Below, piece by piece: positions 1-11,566 of a stretch of DNA of 64,000 nt. The stretch is from Rhizophagus irregularis (lineage: Eukaryota; Glomeromycota; Glomeromycetes; Glomerales; Glomeraceae), in NCBI RefSeq assembly GCF_026210795.1, contig NC_089431.1, positions 3,162,001 to 3,226,000 of the forward strand, given 5' to 3'. Below the pieces are notes generated by a model, which was not told the origin of the DNA, made no database searches, and worked only from the letters and a program-made list of their open reading frames with translations. The number at the start of each line of letters is the position of its first letter. Within the stretch, counting starts at the first letter, position 1. Position numbers and translations under genes: made by a program.

Positions 1-1620
1 CAAGTGAATCTATATCATATGTACTTCCTGATTGTATAAGCCATTTATAACAAAATCCTTCATCATCATGAAGAACATCTTTAATATTTTTATGAAACTA
101 TAAAATGAAAAAGAAAAAAATTTCTTTTTAATAAAATTTTGTAAATCAAATTGAAAATTCAAAGTTTTTGATTTTTTTACCTCATATCTATCAATCACAC
201 TAATTAGAAATAAGAATATTGTCCCGAAATTTTCATAATCATGAAGGAGGGACTCTAAAAAAGTAAAAGATTAATAAATAAATATATGAAAAATCTATAA
301 TGAATTATTTATACATACCCTTTGAATCTGCCTTGCTTACCCATGTATTACATAATCTTTCTAAAGATGAAATAAATTCTGAAGGATGCCGATATAAATG
401 AATAATATCAAGCAATGTAGGAACATCCATAAGAGATCGACAAAGTGTAGCTAATGGAGCCACTTCTAGTTTTGTACTCCATTCACTCATTAACTATAAA
501 AAAATAAGTCGAATTAAGAAAATATATGTTTTTTTAAAACCTTTTAATCTTTTAATAATATCGTACCTTAAATATCGTCTCAACTCGAGATTCTTGATGT
601 AAAAAACTTGTTGTGGCGGTTGATACTAAATGATCAATAATTTGTCTACTTGGATCATCTAATATATTTCCTGCTGTTAATCCAACTGTATCTCCCCCAT
701 CTATTTCATATTCAAGTTCTAAAAACCTATTAACAAATTCTTTTCTTACTAACTTTCTATTTAAACATACTCTCAATATATCAACTGTTATATCTGCAGC
801 TCTAAATTAAACAAATACGATAAAATAACAATTAATGCATACATATATATATAATTTATTTGAAGATATTAAATTCTTACTGGAATATGTCATCTTCCAC
901 AAGTTGATTACATGCATTAATTAAACCTTTAAACCCAAATAATTGATTTATAACACATTCATGACAATCATACTACAAAAATTCATTTCTCATTATTATT
1001 GAATAAAGACAAAATTTTTTTGAGAAGCCACATTTTACTACTTTACCTTATTTTCTTCAGAATATAATAAATTACCATTTTTAAATTTATTAGATTTTTT
1101 TAATTCTAACTTTTCAATTAATGAAGGTAATTTAACTAATACAAAACTTTTCCATAATAATGTGTGTTGTACCCTTCCTGTTGATGTTTTATCACATTCT
1201 TCAGCTAATCCTGTTAATGCTGACATCCATAATTCTACATAAAATTCATGATCACAAGAAACCTATGTTTAGTATTAATTTTTCGAATTATGTTAAAAAG
1301 TTGAATTATTATATTGATTGAAAAATAACTTTTTTTTAATAAAGAAGAAATGTAGATACCTGAATATGTTGCAATTTCTCTAAATATTCGACTGCCATAT
1401 CATCTGTCATAACGGGTCTAGTTTGTACCTTTAAAAAAAATATACTTTTTTTTTTAAAAAAAACATTCACATTCTCAATATGAATAACTAACATAATTTG
1501 AAAATAAAAGTCTATAAAAATTCATCAAAAAAAATTTACCAAATTATATGCAAAAAACATTATAGATATTGATGGTATAGCAGGTGAATTTATCACTCCA
1601 TTTGATTGATTATACTTCAT
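1..1620 (-). CDS. MED5: Mediator of RNA polymerase II transcription subunit 5 (Med5/Nut1), 3' end outside window
   Basis: Eight exons read on the minus strand: 1620-1540, 1428-1360, 1262-1047, 972-881, 801-567, 493-319, 254-181 and 97-1; every GT-AG junction keeps frame. The start is the first ATG in frame. Recognisable Med5 features are WKSFVLVKLPSLIEKL (exon 3), an ILRVCLNRKLV segment (exon 5) and FGTIFLFLISVIDRYE (exon 7), which corresponds to the conserved FGs-L-hydrophobic-RYD block that I recall from fungal Med5. Med5 belongs to the Mediator tail module, which links gene-specific activators to RNA polymerase II in the nucleus. About 300 residues are visible, roughly the N-terminal third of the family. 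Introns are short (57-140 bp) and AT-rich. Family assignment comes from remembered motifs, so it is likely rather than certain; the exon chain itself is well supported. Confidence 0.68.
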
Positions 1621-4311
1621 CTTTTTTACTTTGCACGAAAAAGATAAATTGAATTCATCAATATTTTTTGTTTAAATAATAATTTACTTCCGTGACACAA
1701 AATGTAGATCAAACTGTATTGGGAAAAATAAGTTGTACAAAAAAGTAATATATAATAAAAGGATTAGGATTTAGGACTGATAATTCTCTATATTTACAAA
1801 CATATTAAGTATTTTATTTTATTTCTTTTAATTAAAAATCAATACGTAATGACTGTGTCAGGTCACTTCAGTTAATTAAAGAATTATGATATTAATTCAA
1901 GGATCATAATTTAAAATTTTGTTTTTTGAGAACCTTTTCATATTTAAAGAGAATAGAGAGAGGGATGGGATCTCTCCGTCTCTCGTATGTAATAACACTA
2001 TAGTATTTGTAGTTATGGTTAGGGTACTGTCAAGATATTACCTAATATCACTTTAATATAAGAGCTTACCCCCAGATATGTTATATATATAATTCCTTAT
2101 ATAATATTATATATAACCTAAGATCCCCTTTCCCCCTAAAATATTAGGTAATATCTGACAGTACCCTTATAGTAATAATAGATTTTACATTTAATTGTTA
2201 AGATCGCATTGCTAACGGTAACTTTGGAGAATTACTTTTACCATGTAAAATACATGGACTGTAAAACCACATACATTAACATGAAATGTGGCAAATGTGG
2301 CTTGAGTCATCCAATTGGTCCAACTTGTGAACCACGATTAACCGGATATTTACTGGATTGTAAATTAAGTAAATTAAAAGAACTTTCTTTTTAACAAACC
2401 GAAATTAAAATATTCCAAATATGTATTTTTATTAAGGAGGATAAAATTTTAAATTAATTAATCATTAATATCTGCATATATAATTATTAAAAATTTACGA
2501 AGCACAGAAATGGTCTGATATTAAGTTATAAGTTAAGGAAGGTGATAGAATAATAGAATAATAAAACAAATGTAGTACAAACTTTTATTATGAGTTGAAA
2601 CTTAGGAAAAGTATAGTTTCAAGTTATAAGGACTTTATTAAATAAATCCTTTATTTGGAATTAACGGACTTTATTAAAATTAATGAATGAATAAATAATA
2701 GGTTCAAGTTAATTTAAATGTATGAACTTCATTCTTTATTTAGAGAAATGGGCCCGAATTAATAATAATAAATATTGGGAGGGGAATTTCTATTATTTAT
2801 TTATTCATATTACATGTCAAAATAATTTTTTGATGCATTATGTTGCTCCCGATCATAAACAATTCAAACCTAACTAGGTTAGAGTATTCGAGATAATTAA
2901 CCAATTTAAGTTAGGAATGCATTTAAATGAATTTGTTCCAACCATACTCATTTTTCGGCCTTAAATATTGACCGTCAAACAGCTTAAGGTAGACCGTAAG
3001 CATATCAACCAACAAACAACCATGGAAACTTGACAAAATCCACGGTGAAATATTTATTCACAGTCAAAGACTATCTTGATTTCGTATGGGCTTAGCGAAA
3101 TGAAAGATTTATCATTATCAGTATTGTCACTTTTTCCGTGTGGTTTACATCTTACTTTCGAAGCCACTGTGCTTGTCCACTAAATAAAATTGCATTTGCA
3201 AATTGCAATCCAATTGCTCACTCGAAAGATCCGGGAGTAACGGAACACGTGGGATGAATTGTTTGGGTTTTCCCCCTCTTTTTTAATCAATTTTTGTCGT
3301 ACAAGTCATGTGATAATGGCAAAAGAGATGGTACAACGGGTACGGTACATACGGTACGTCGGTACGATATTTTTTGTTTACAGAATACAGATTCATCGTT
3401 TGTTTATCTTTGAAGAATTTTCCATGCGTATACCAATAATTTTATTTATGAACTTAACCATTGTTTTTCTTGTGTTGCCATTATTGTAATCTCACATACA
3501 GCTCTAAATGACCTTGTTATACGATATGAATGTTATTATTGATAATAATAATAATTTAATAATTAATAAATAATCAGTCGGAGTCCATTTACCGAATGGT
3601 GTAGATCAGTATATAAGATATTTATAATATGGTTAAATTTGATTGAACTTTATTTATATATTTTAAAATAAACGCTGCGCATCATATCGTTGTTATCGTT
3701 GTTATTATTATTATTTGTTCAAAACTTGATCGGTGATTAGGAATTGAACTTTTAGGATAAATCGATCTATGCCTGTTTTGCCTTTTACGGATAATAGAAG
3801 ATCTTTTTAGTTAAAAAAGGAGGCTTTTTTATACCGTATTATCTGCGTGGCTTTTTCTTTTTTAAATTTTATTTTAATTTATTTTGTATTACATATTCAA
3901 ATTTGTTTCGCGTTTAAATTGTTACGTATCCGATTGTGGCCGTGCAATAAATTTTGTTTTGTAAATAGATCCGCTCATGCTTGGTGATAAGCCAAAAATA
4001 TTATATACATTGAAACAGGAAAGTATATATATATATATATTACATTTGAGAATTTTTTTTTAAAAAAAAAAACTAAATTGAACTTTTCCTTCTATTTTTT
4101 TTTAACGATATAAAAAAATAAATAAAAATACAAAAAATAATAAAATTTTTTAAAAGAAATAAGCCATTTCTATCTTATTCTAAGAATAAATAAAAATATA
4201 ATCAGTTTTTTAAGTAAATTATTTAATTATTTACTTGAAAACGAGAATAAAATAATCTTTTTTGTGTAAACGGTCCTAACTAAAAGAGTAGCGAATATTA
4301 GTTTTTGAAAA
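1621..4311. other. AT-rich intergenic region, apart from one MITE
   Basis: No gene is supported here. The stretch separates the MED5 5' end from the plus-strand gene starting at 4312, so both promoters must lie in it. It contains the Harbinger-like MITE at 2022-2166, poly-A/T runs and short palindromes such as GGGATCTCTCC near 1970. Two short ORFs (2209-2394 and 3259-3489) have no recognisable domain and no intron support. Confidence 0.6.
2022..2166. mobile_element. Harbinger-like MITE with TTA target-site duplication
   Basis: 145-bp element with terminal inverted repeats of about 26 bp: left end GGGTACTGTCAAGATATTAC, and the right end is its reverse complement with one base missing. It is flanked by TTA at 2019-2021 and 2167-2169. 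A TWA 3-bp duplication and a GGG start are typical of PIF/Harbinger elements. There is no coding capacity, so it would depend on a transposase elsewhere. Confidence 0.75.
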
Positions 4312-5322
4312 ATGACAATGACATTAAAGAAATATAATGTAATTATATATTTTATAATATTATTAAACTTAGTAGTAAATGTGGTAATTGCACAAGAGAA
4401 TGGAGCAAGTCCAACAGTTAGTGGTGAAGCTAAAACAATACCATCATCAACTGAAGGTACTGAAAATGCTGTAGAAAGTTGCATAAAAGACACTACATGT
4501 ATTAGCGCTAATGATACTTTAAAATTATGTAATGGACTTATTAAAACTCCTGATAAATACATTGAGGAGAATATTCGATCTGGTGTTTACAAAGTAGAAG
4601 GTAAGTTAAAATCAAATTTATTGATTTTTTTTTCTTTCTTTCGTATTAATAATTCTTACCTTTCCTTAGAACGCAGTTTAGCTAAATGTATGTGTAATCA
4701 ACCATATTATGATACGTTATCGAAATGTTTAGAATGTTTTGTTAATGCTACAGGAACAGAATTTAAAGTTTCACCTGAAGAAGAATATAAGAAACAATGT
4801 GAAAAAATCGGTGTCACTTTCACTCAAACCATGTAAGTATTTTCCTTTTAAAATGTTTACTTTAAAAAAGGCGAACTTAACATACTTTCTTTGTGCAGGC
4901 AAATATCATCCGGAATTTCACCAAAATATAAATGGGGATTAGTAGGTGGTATAGCTCTAGTGGTTCTTGGTTTAATAGGATTTGCTACATTTAAACATTA
5001 CAAAAAGAAAAAATTGACAGAAAAAATTTCTGCCGAAGGAGGTGGTAAATTAAGTACAAGTAATGATAAATATCCTCCTCCCCAGTCACCCTCAGTTCAT
5101 TTTAGATATCAATATGGTGAATATGCACCACCAGCTGACACTCCTTATTATCCTCCTCCACCCGGTGGTCAGGATGGTCAATATCCACCACCACCACCAC
5201 CACCACAACAACAACACCATGGAGTCCAAGGTGGTCAAGGTGAACAATATCCTCCTCCACCACAACAACATGAAGGTGGTCAGGGTGGTCAATCTGATAG
5301 TTATTATGAAGGTCGTTTCTAG
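4312..5322 (+). CDS. Secretory single-pass membrane protein with Cys-rich ectodomain and Pro/Gln/Gly-rich tail
   Basis: Three exons (4312-4600, 4670-4832, 4899-5322) give about 291 residues with frame kept at both GT-AG introns. A signal peptide (first ~27 residues, ending VVNVVIAQ) is followed by a Ser/Thr-rich stretch and then a region with eight cysteines, including CMCNQPYYDTLSKCLECF. A transmembrane helix (WGLVGGIALVVLGLIGFATF) is followed by basic KHYKKKK, a stop-transfer signal that predicts a cytosolic C-terminus. The tail is built from PPPP, QQQ and GGQ runs and Tyr-rich PPY-like motifs, which could bind WW or SH3 domains. The architecture (signal peptide, Cys-rich ectodomain, TM, Pro-rich tail) resembles fungal surface sensors or adhesins, but I do not recognise the family. 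Confidence 0.75.
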
Positions 5323-5551
5323 TTTAGATTCCTTATCAACTATTGATTTAAAAATTTTTATTTTCATATATATAAATAGATGTATTGTTGATTTATTATT
5401 AATAAAACCATTTATTATACAGCCAAATAAATAGCTTATTGATAACATAGTTATGTTAAAAAAATTCGCAGTTCGGTGATATTCTAACTTGGTATAGTAC
5501 TCTTCTTCTCCTTTTTCTATCTTATTTTAATACTACGCCAAGGCCCAATGG

Positions 5552-5563
5552 GTAACCGGTTAC
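5552..5563. promoter_or_regulatory. 12-bp perfect palindrome overlapping a CRE-like site
   Basis: GTAACCGGTTAC is a perfect palindrome that runs into TTACGTCAT (5559-5567), a CRE/ATF-like octamer TTACGTCA. It lies about 110 bp upstream of the start at 5673 in a locally GC-richer island, where promoter elements would be expected. The binding factor is unknown. Confidence 0.3.
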
Positions 5564-5672
5564 GTCATTCTTGGCTACATAATCGGACTCATCGGAGTTT
5601 CAAAAAAAAAACTTAATATAAATATAAACCCATTTGCAAACATTTTTTATTACTGGATAAATTTAGTTTAAA

Positions 5673-6778
5673 ATGAGTCGTCCACCGCAGCCACCAGCTA
5701 AACAAGTACCTAACTCTACCCAAGCCTTGGTTGGACAATTATTAAGTCACCGAAAATTTTTTGTAATATATATGTATTTCTAAATAATAATAATAAAAAG
5801 AAGCATTTTTAATAAACTTTTCTCTTTTTTGTAACGTAGGAAAAAGAAAATTCTCAAGTAAAACATTTAGATAATACTTCGATTTCTTCTAATTCTACTG
5901 TATTCTTGAGATTATGTGATGATATGGAATACATAATTGATAGTGCTTGCACTAAAATTATGATCGGTAAAGTCCTTTTTTTCTTAATAAAAAAAAATAA
6001 GTAAATAAAATCATTTATTTTGAAATAAATTTCCCTCTTTTTTTTAGAGGAATGTAAAAATTTGAAATTGACTGTAAATGATAAAATTCTTACTTCTATT
6101 ATCGAAGTGTGGAAATCCGATAATGTCAATATTAGTGTAAGCAGAAATTACGTATATTTTTTTTTTATTATTTAAATTTATGATTTCTAATTTTTTACTT
6201 AAAATTATTAAATAAATAAATTTATAGTTAAATTCTCAGGTACAAACTATCCAAATTGATCATTGTAAAAATATCAATTTAAATTATAGTAATCCAAATC
6301 ATTTTTATTCTGCTGTTTGGACTACTACATCTCAATTCTCTTTAAAAATTTTTGAAGATGGGCAAGGTAATTAAATGCTAATTATATCATTACCTGTTTT
6401 ATTTTTTTTAAAAAAAAATTTTTATATTTTTTATCCATTTTGTCAATCATTATTAACTTTATTATATATATATATATATTTATTTACTTGATTCTTTTTT
6501 CAAAAGAAAAATATACTTTTAATAATGAAAAGGACAATTCTTCAGAAGAAGAAAATGAGGAAAAAGAAAATGATTCTTTAAAAGATGAATTAAAACAAAA
6601 TATTATTAGATTAATTGATAATCAATTAGTTACTGAAGAATTGGTTCGTGCTGAAAATTGGTTTCCTATTACTCGTAGGGAATGGGGAGAATGGAAAACT
6701 AAAGCTAATGCTAATGCAGAAAAACTAAGACAAAGTAAAGAAGCTGAAATAAAAAATAATGATGAAGCAACTAACTAA
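5673..6778 (+). CDS. Probable C-CAP/cofactor C-like beta-helix protein
   Basis: Five exons (5673-5762, 5840-5966, 6048-6136, 6228-6366, 6507-6778) give 238 residues; all introns are GT-AG and frames join exactly. After a Pro/Gln-rich start (MSRPPQPPAKQ), residues ~45-150 carry repeating turns such as FLRLCDDMEYIIDSACTKIM, EECKNLKLTV and VQTIQIDHCKNINLNY. This alternation of short beta strands with CKN/CDD turns is the pattern of the C-terminal domain of adenylyl cyclase-associated protein and tubulin cofactor C. The C-terminus (from ~150) is acidic, then basic and helical. It is much shorter than full CAP (~500 residues) and lacks its N-terminal cyclase-binding region. If the domain call is right, an actin or small-GTPase related role is likely; the domain call is by eye. 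Confidence 0.6.
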
Positions 6779-6879
6779 TCTATAGATTTTATTTATTTTT
6801 TTTTATTTGTTAATAAAAATTTAAAAAATTTTATAAATAATTAAATGTTTATTAATTAAAAATTTTTGTTAACTGAAAT

Positions 6880-8000
6880 TATTATACTTTTTTTTTGTTA
6901 CTTGCAGCATATTTAATACTTTATTAAAATAAAAAAAATAGAAAATTACAAATACTGAATAAATTACATAGAGTGAATTTATTTACCGCACCCTGCGTTA
7001 TAACGCATCCTTCCTTTTTTGTAAATTGTTTATGTTGATCTTTAGTTTATATACTGCACCCCCCTTAAAATGGCAAATAATAAACATAAAAATATATATA
7101 AATTTGTAACGCAGGGTGCGGTAAATACATTATTTCAATTACATAATATCCTAATTTATTAAATACTAAACTACTCATTATCTTATGGAGAAGATTTTAT
7201 ATATGCATTGTTAGATGAAAACTCTAACTTGAAGAGTAAGGTAATTGTGTAAAGCAACCTTTCTTAGAGAGATTTTTTCCATTTGGTCAACACCAGTAAA
7301 TGTTTCACAAAATTTACTGTAACTGCAAAATGAAATCTTAGAACCAAAAAAAAAATCATAAGAAGTAGAATAATAAAATTTAGAATAAAACAATAAAAAA
7401 GAAAAAAAAGAAAAATAAAGTTAATAATAAAGCCTTTCTATACATTCTAAAAGACTTAATAGTCTATGCTTTTGAGCATTAGAATTAATGCAGTTTCCTT
7501 AATATTGATTTAATTTTTATCAGAATGGCCAGTTTTTCTTTGTTAATGTCATCCAAAACCTTATCTTTATTAATTCTAGGCATCTTGACCTTTTTATGCT
7601 TTTTATTCACCTTTTTATTAGTAGTTTTATTTTTGCAAAATATTGAGATTTATATTTTGATTCTACTTCTATTACAATTTACTTTTTGGTGATCAATTAC
7701 AGTCTTTGTTTAAGTTAGGGAAAAGCATCTTTTTCAAACATTAATATAATTTTTGTCTAAACTAATATTCATATTAATAATCTTATCCATAGCTACCTAT
7801 AATTTGTAACATGTAATTAGTTTTCTTTTTTCCTTTTTTTAGATAATGTAAATGTTTTACAATCAGCAAATGCAATAAATAACAGGATGGATTGTTAGAA
7901 TTTAGTATAAGAATGATAATAGAATTAGAAAGAATATTTATTGATACAGTTTGAAATCTTTCTCACTTTTTTCTTTGTTAAAAGTTCAGTTTGCAAAATA
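6880..8000 (-). mobile_element. Decayed LINE-like (non-LTR) retroelement remnant
   Basis: The minus strand carries fragments of a basic ORF whose end, NKEKLAILIKIKSILRKL (around 7530-7580), resembles the C-terminus of the ORF at 57463 (DKLTILAEIQVLLRSL). Both loci share the motif GCAGCATATTTAA at their downstream side (around 6905 and 57094). This pairing suggests two copies of one repetitive family, tentatively ORF1 of a non-LTR element. The remnant has many breaks and is interrupted by the MITE at 6982-7125. The short ORF at 7211-7393 (-) lies within it and is not interpreted as a gene. Confidence 0.35.
6982..7125. mobile_element. TA-flanked MITE (Tc1/mariner-like), copy 1
   Basis: 144-bp element with perfect 19-bp inverted termini (TTTACCGCACCCTGCGTTA), flanked by TA on both sides. 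Internal blocks (CCTTTTTTGTAAATTGTTTA and CCCCTTAAAATGGCAA) recur in the element at 15071-15203, whose terminal repeats are different. Confidence 0.7.
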
Positions 8001-8706
8001 CTATCTAACCAGTAATTCTCCTAATAAAACTGTCCAAACTCCATTATTTCAAAATTTTATAACCTGTTTGTTAAAGTCTATTGATACTGTAATAATATAA
8101 CTGTTGCATATTTCTTCTAACAATTATATAAGTTCAAGTCTTTAGATTATTTAGAATCAGATAAAGGGAACATTATAAACTGTTAAAATTATTTTACTTT
8201 AAACTATATTTTTATTATGATAATTATTTACTTTAACCAAAAAGAAAAAATTAACAAATAGAAAAAAAAATTTAAGAATTAATACTACTATTATAAAAAA
8301 AGTGATTTTTTTTTTACAAATATTATACAGTTATACTTAGAGTTATTATTGAAATATATTTGCTGGTGCAAATAGGATTGAATTGAATTTGGATCTAAAA
8401 TAATTCAAATTCAATTTAAACTAAAAATATAATTATGGCCAAAATTACAAATTTATAATAATTTTATAAATTAATTTATATAATCAGTCATTTTATAATT
8501 ATTAAAAAATTATTTAATAATCACTTAACATTTATAATATTATTTATTAAATATAATTTAAGTATTACTACTGATAGGTTTTGTAAAAATTACCTTTAAT
8601 AAATAGTATAAAATAGTATAATATAATTGACTACTTTTTTATAAAACATTAAAACTTTAGTTTTATAATTACTTTATAATCTATATAAGGTAGAATTAAT
8701 TAATAT
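8001..8706. other. AT-rich intergenic sequence
   Basis: No gene, RNA or complete repeat is recognisable. The stretch ends where the segmental duplication begins at about 8707. Confidence 0.5.
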
Positions 8707-9450
8707 ATACCTTTTCCTTTCCGCCTCCATTTTTATTTGTTCCTCTACTTGGAATTTTTTTAAATCCTCTAATTCTTTTTTTATTTGTACTTTTTCCGTT
8801 AAATAACTACTAATTCTTTCATTTAATCTATCTAAACTAATTGGATGATAATTGCCACAATCATAGATTAAATGTTTCAATAGTCTTTCTCTAGAAACTT
8901 CCCGAATTTCCTTATTAGTGGTGGCTGAACGACCTTTTACTGGTGGATTATCAACATGAATTAACTTATTACATTCTCTAATTAATTCGGTTAATTTCTC
9001 ATTTTCTTGACTAATTTTTTCTTTATCCTCTTCACACCTTCTTTCATCCTCAAAATCAGTAAAGCGTGTTCTTACAATAGTGGTATAATTATAAATATCT
9101 TCGTTAAAAATAACCTGCTTTAATAGATTGTAAGTTTCTATTTCTTCCTCGGTAATTCTTCCTCCAATTACTAAAAAAATTTGATTTAATCCTTCTCTTA
9201 CTTCGTAGCAGGCTTTGGCTACTTTGTTTAAGACATCTTTTGATTTTAGTTTGGTATCCCCAATTCCTACTGTATCAATTACTCGGTATTTGATTCCTTG
9301 ATACCCAAACATTTCTAATTCTAATTCTTTTGTTTCGCTAACACTATCTTCAATTTCCCTAAATTTGTTTGTTCCACTAATTACATTAGCAAGAGCAGAC
9401 TTGCCATTGCCAGTGCGGCCGATTAATAAGATATTTCTTACTTCCGACAT
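8674..9450 (-). CDS. AIG1/GIMAP-like GTPase, duplicated copy with replaced C-terminus
   Basis: An open frame of 258 residues starts at MSEVRNILLIGRTGNGKS; an in-frame upstream extension is rejected because homology with the second copy starts here. It contains the P-loop GRTGNGKS (G1) and DTVGIGDT (G3), and the AIG1-type region IFLVIGGRITEEE. Over the shared part it differs from the copy at 24300-25178 at roughly a dozen of 235 residues. The normal C-terminal coiled coil is lost: the frame passes the duplication break point and ends in about ten unrelated residues (ILINSTLYRL). The G domain has stayed open although the other genes copied in the same block are broken. GIMAP/AIG1 GTPases assemble on membranes in animals and plants; the role in fungi is not established. 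Confidence 0.6.
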   Translation of the reverse strand: MSEVRNILLIGRTGNGKSALANVISGTNKFREIEDSVSETKELELEMFGYQGIKYRVIDTVGIGDTKLKSKDVLNKVAKACYEVREGLNQIFLVIGGRITEEEIETYNLLKQVIFNEDIYNYTTIVRTRFTDFEDERRCEEDKEKISQENEKLTELIRECNKLIHVDNPPVKGRSATTNKEIREVSRERLLKHLIYDCGNYHPISLDRLNERISSYLTEKVQIKKELEDLKKFQVEEQIKMEAERKRYILINSTLYRL

Positions 9451-9601
9451 AATATTATATTTTAAAACTCGTTTACTAATATTTATTTTTTTAAATAAAT
9501 GGTAAAGACAAGAAGAAAGCTGATATTTTTTAATTAGCAGATAAAGGATCCATATAAGTACAAAAAAAAGAAATTGCATTCGTAAGCATTTATTTCATCC
9601 G

Positions 9602-10014
9602 TTATCGTAGACTGATATTTTTGTTAAGAGTAACAATAATACATGATTATGCATTATTGAGCGGAGTAAAAAAATACGGTGTAAATGAAAATTTTTGTAG
9701 TAAAGCTTAAATTTATACAAAAGTTAATTTATGATGTTATAGATCAAAAACTTCATTAATTAGTGAAAATGGTCTAATCATTCGGTCCTGTGACCGATAT
9801 AGGCACAGTCCCACATCTTACCGTTTGATATAAATAAGCTTTATATTTAAACTTTCTATAAATTTCATTTTATGCCACTTTTATAAGCTTTATTTAGACT
9901 TTTCCTATAATGATTTTCATTTGTACCATTTTTTTTACTCCACCTTATTCATCAATTATGTATAATCATATATTATTGTCATTAACAAAAATATAAGTCT
10001 AGACTGAGCGATAA
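9602..10014. mobile_element. Foldback element with ~90-bp inverted repeats (copy in block A)
   Basis: Left arm TAGACTGATATTTTTGTTAA and right arm (reverse complement, with scattered changes) are about 90 bp long and include GGAGTAAAAAAA and TGATTATRCAT blocks. The loop holds the palindrome CGGTCCTGTGACCG. The same element lies at the equivalent place in block B, so it was there before the duplication. No target-site duplication is resolved. Confidence 0.55.
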
Positions 10015-10079
10015 TATATATTTAATGAGATGATGAAACGATTCACGTGATTTTGTGATTTCCGCTATAGAAGATAATA

Positions 10080-11080
10080 TGCAAGATTTGGATATAATTA
10101 CATTAAGTAATCATCACTACATATAGTATAATGCGTAGCGAGTGACATAAACGCGTAATAACACGATATAAAATGTGTTTAAAATGCCGAAATGGTTTCA
10201 ATCGTATTATCATTGGATGATTGGAAGTGTTAGAAGAAGCAGCTTCAACAATGCATGTTATACATGTTACTATGTTAGTAAATCGAAAATGATTTCAAGC
10301 TATACTATGTTTTGAAAAAAATTATTGAATATCAACTAGATGATTCATTATATTCAATATTATTTAAATGATTTTTAATTTAAAGAATTCTTAAGGATGA
10401 ATGGAATAGATGAAATTGAAATATTATCCCATCTCAATCTTTAATTAATTATGGTTCGCTTAAAATGAAAAATATGGAGAATTTATAGTATAAAAGATGA
10501 TACTTATCATCATTTAATCGAACAAGAAATAGAAATTTTAAAATTAATAATTAGTAATACTTCAAAACCTTTTAATTTTGATACTATATCGTAAATCATA
10601 TTCTATACTGTCTTTTCTATATCAATCAATTTCAAGATTTCAATAACAGAAGAGGCTCCGTCATCGCGATACACCATCAATAGATGTATTGATTATCACA
10701 ATTATGTAGGAATGTTGAAAAAATTGGTTATTGAATAAGAGAATTAATGAGAAATCATTATACACAAGGAGTTTTTTAAAACATTATGTAGTGATTCATC
10801 AAATTGATTTAGAAAATTGTCAATTAAATAATGGATAGACAATCATTGAAGAAGCCAAAAGGAAATCCTTGGATTTTTATATCCCTTTTGATGTTTATGA
10901 AAATTATTATTATAAAATATCAGGAACAGGGCATAATGGGAAAATTTCATGGATAATTGAGATTGATATTTTTTATAATAATTCGATGTTATCATTATGG
11001 GATTTCTGTAGAAAAATTGGTAAAAACTGAATTAATTATACTAATTCTTACATGCATTATTTATTACGATTGTAATAAAT
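10080..11080 (+). pseudogene. Decayed LRR/F-box-like gene (copy in block A)
   Basis: The plus strand shows short coding-like pieces in shifting frames, such as DTPSIDVLIITIM and GLDLENCQLNN-like segments of leucine-rich-repeat style, related to the large F-box/LRR families common in these fungi. The matching region in block B is also broken, so decay began before duplication. The family is inferred only from residue pattern. Confidence 0.3.
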
Positions 11081-11566
11081 ATTAACTTTATTAATTTATG
11101 TGAGGATTTACTAAGCTAGGAAATATAGAAATTCAATAATTGCTCTATATATTCGTAAAAACGTGAATAACCCTAGCCTTTTTCCCCTTTCTCATTTATT
11201 TTACCCTCGTCTTCCTATTCTACTTTCATTTTCCTTTTTTCTTTATCCAAATATTAAAAACTTTTATATAATATAATAAATCGCACAACTCAACGTTGTG
11301 AAATAACTTCACGTCAACTTGTATAATTTATTAAATTTAATCAATTGATTTCTACTTATTAGCACTTATTCATTCAACCAATAAATCCAATAAATCTATT
11401 TGTTTTGTTTCAGCAATTATAGATTTTAATTTTTTACACTTTTAACACAAGAATTTGATTTTAAACAAAACTATTTTTTTTAAGACTTGACTCTAACTAA
11501 TTAATATTCCATTAGTTACATCATTGTTTTGTTACTTTTATTCTTCAATCTTAATATTTCTGAATT

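Noticed and set aside
2209-2394. 61-codon ORF with CGKCG motif
   Set aside because: No intron signals, no known domain, immediate proximity to a MITE; a CxxC pair alone is weak evidence.
5063-5448. His-rich plus-strand ORF and Trp-rich minus-strand ORF over the proline tail
   Set aside because: Both are frame shadows of the CCACCACCA/CAACAACAA low-complexity tail of the gene ending at 5322.
9451-9579. Upstream in-frame extension of the GTPase (MQFLFFVLIWILYLL)
   Set aside because: The second copy starts at MSGVRN and its upstream frame is different; the hydrophobic stretch comes from an AT-rich leader.
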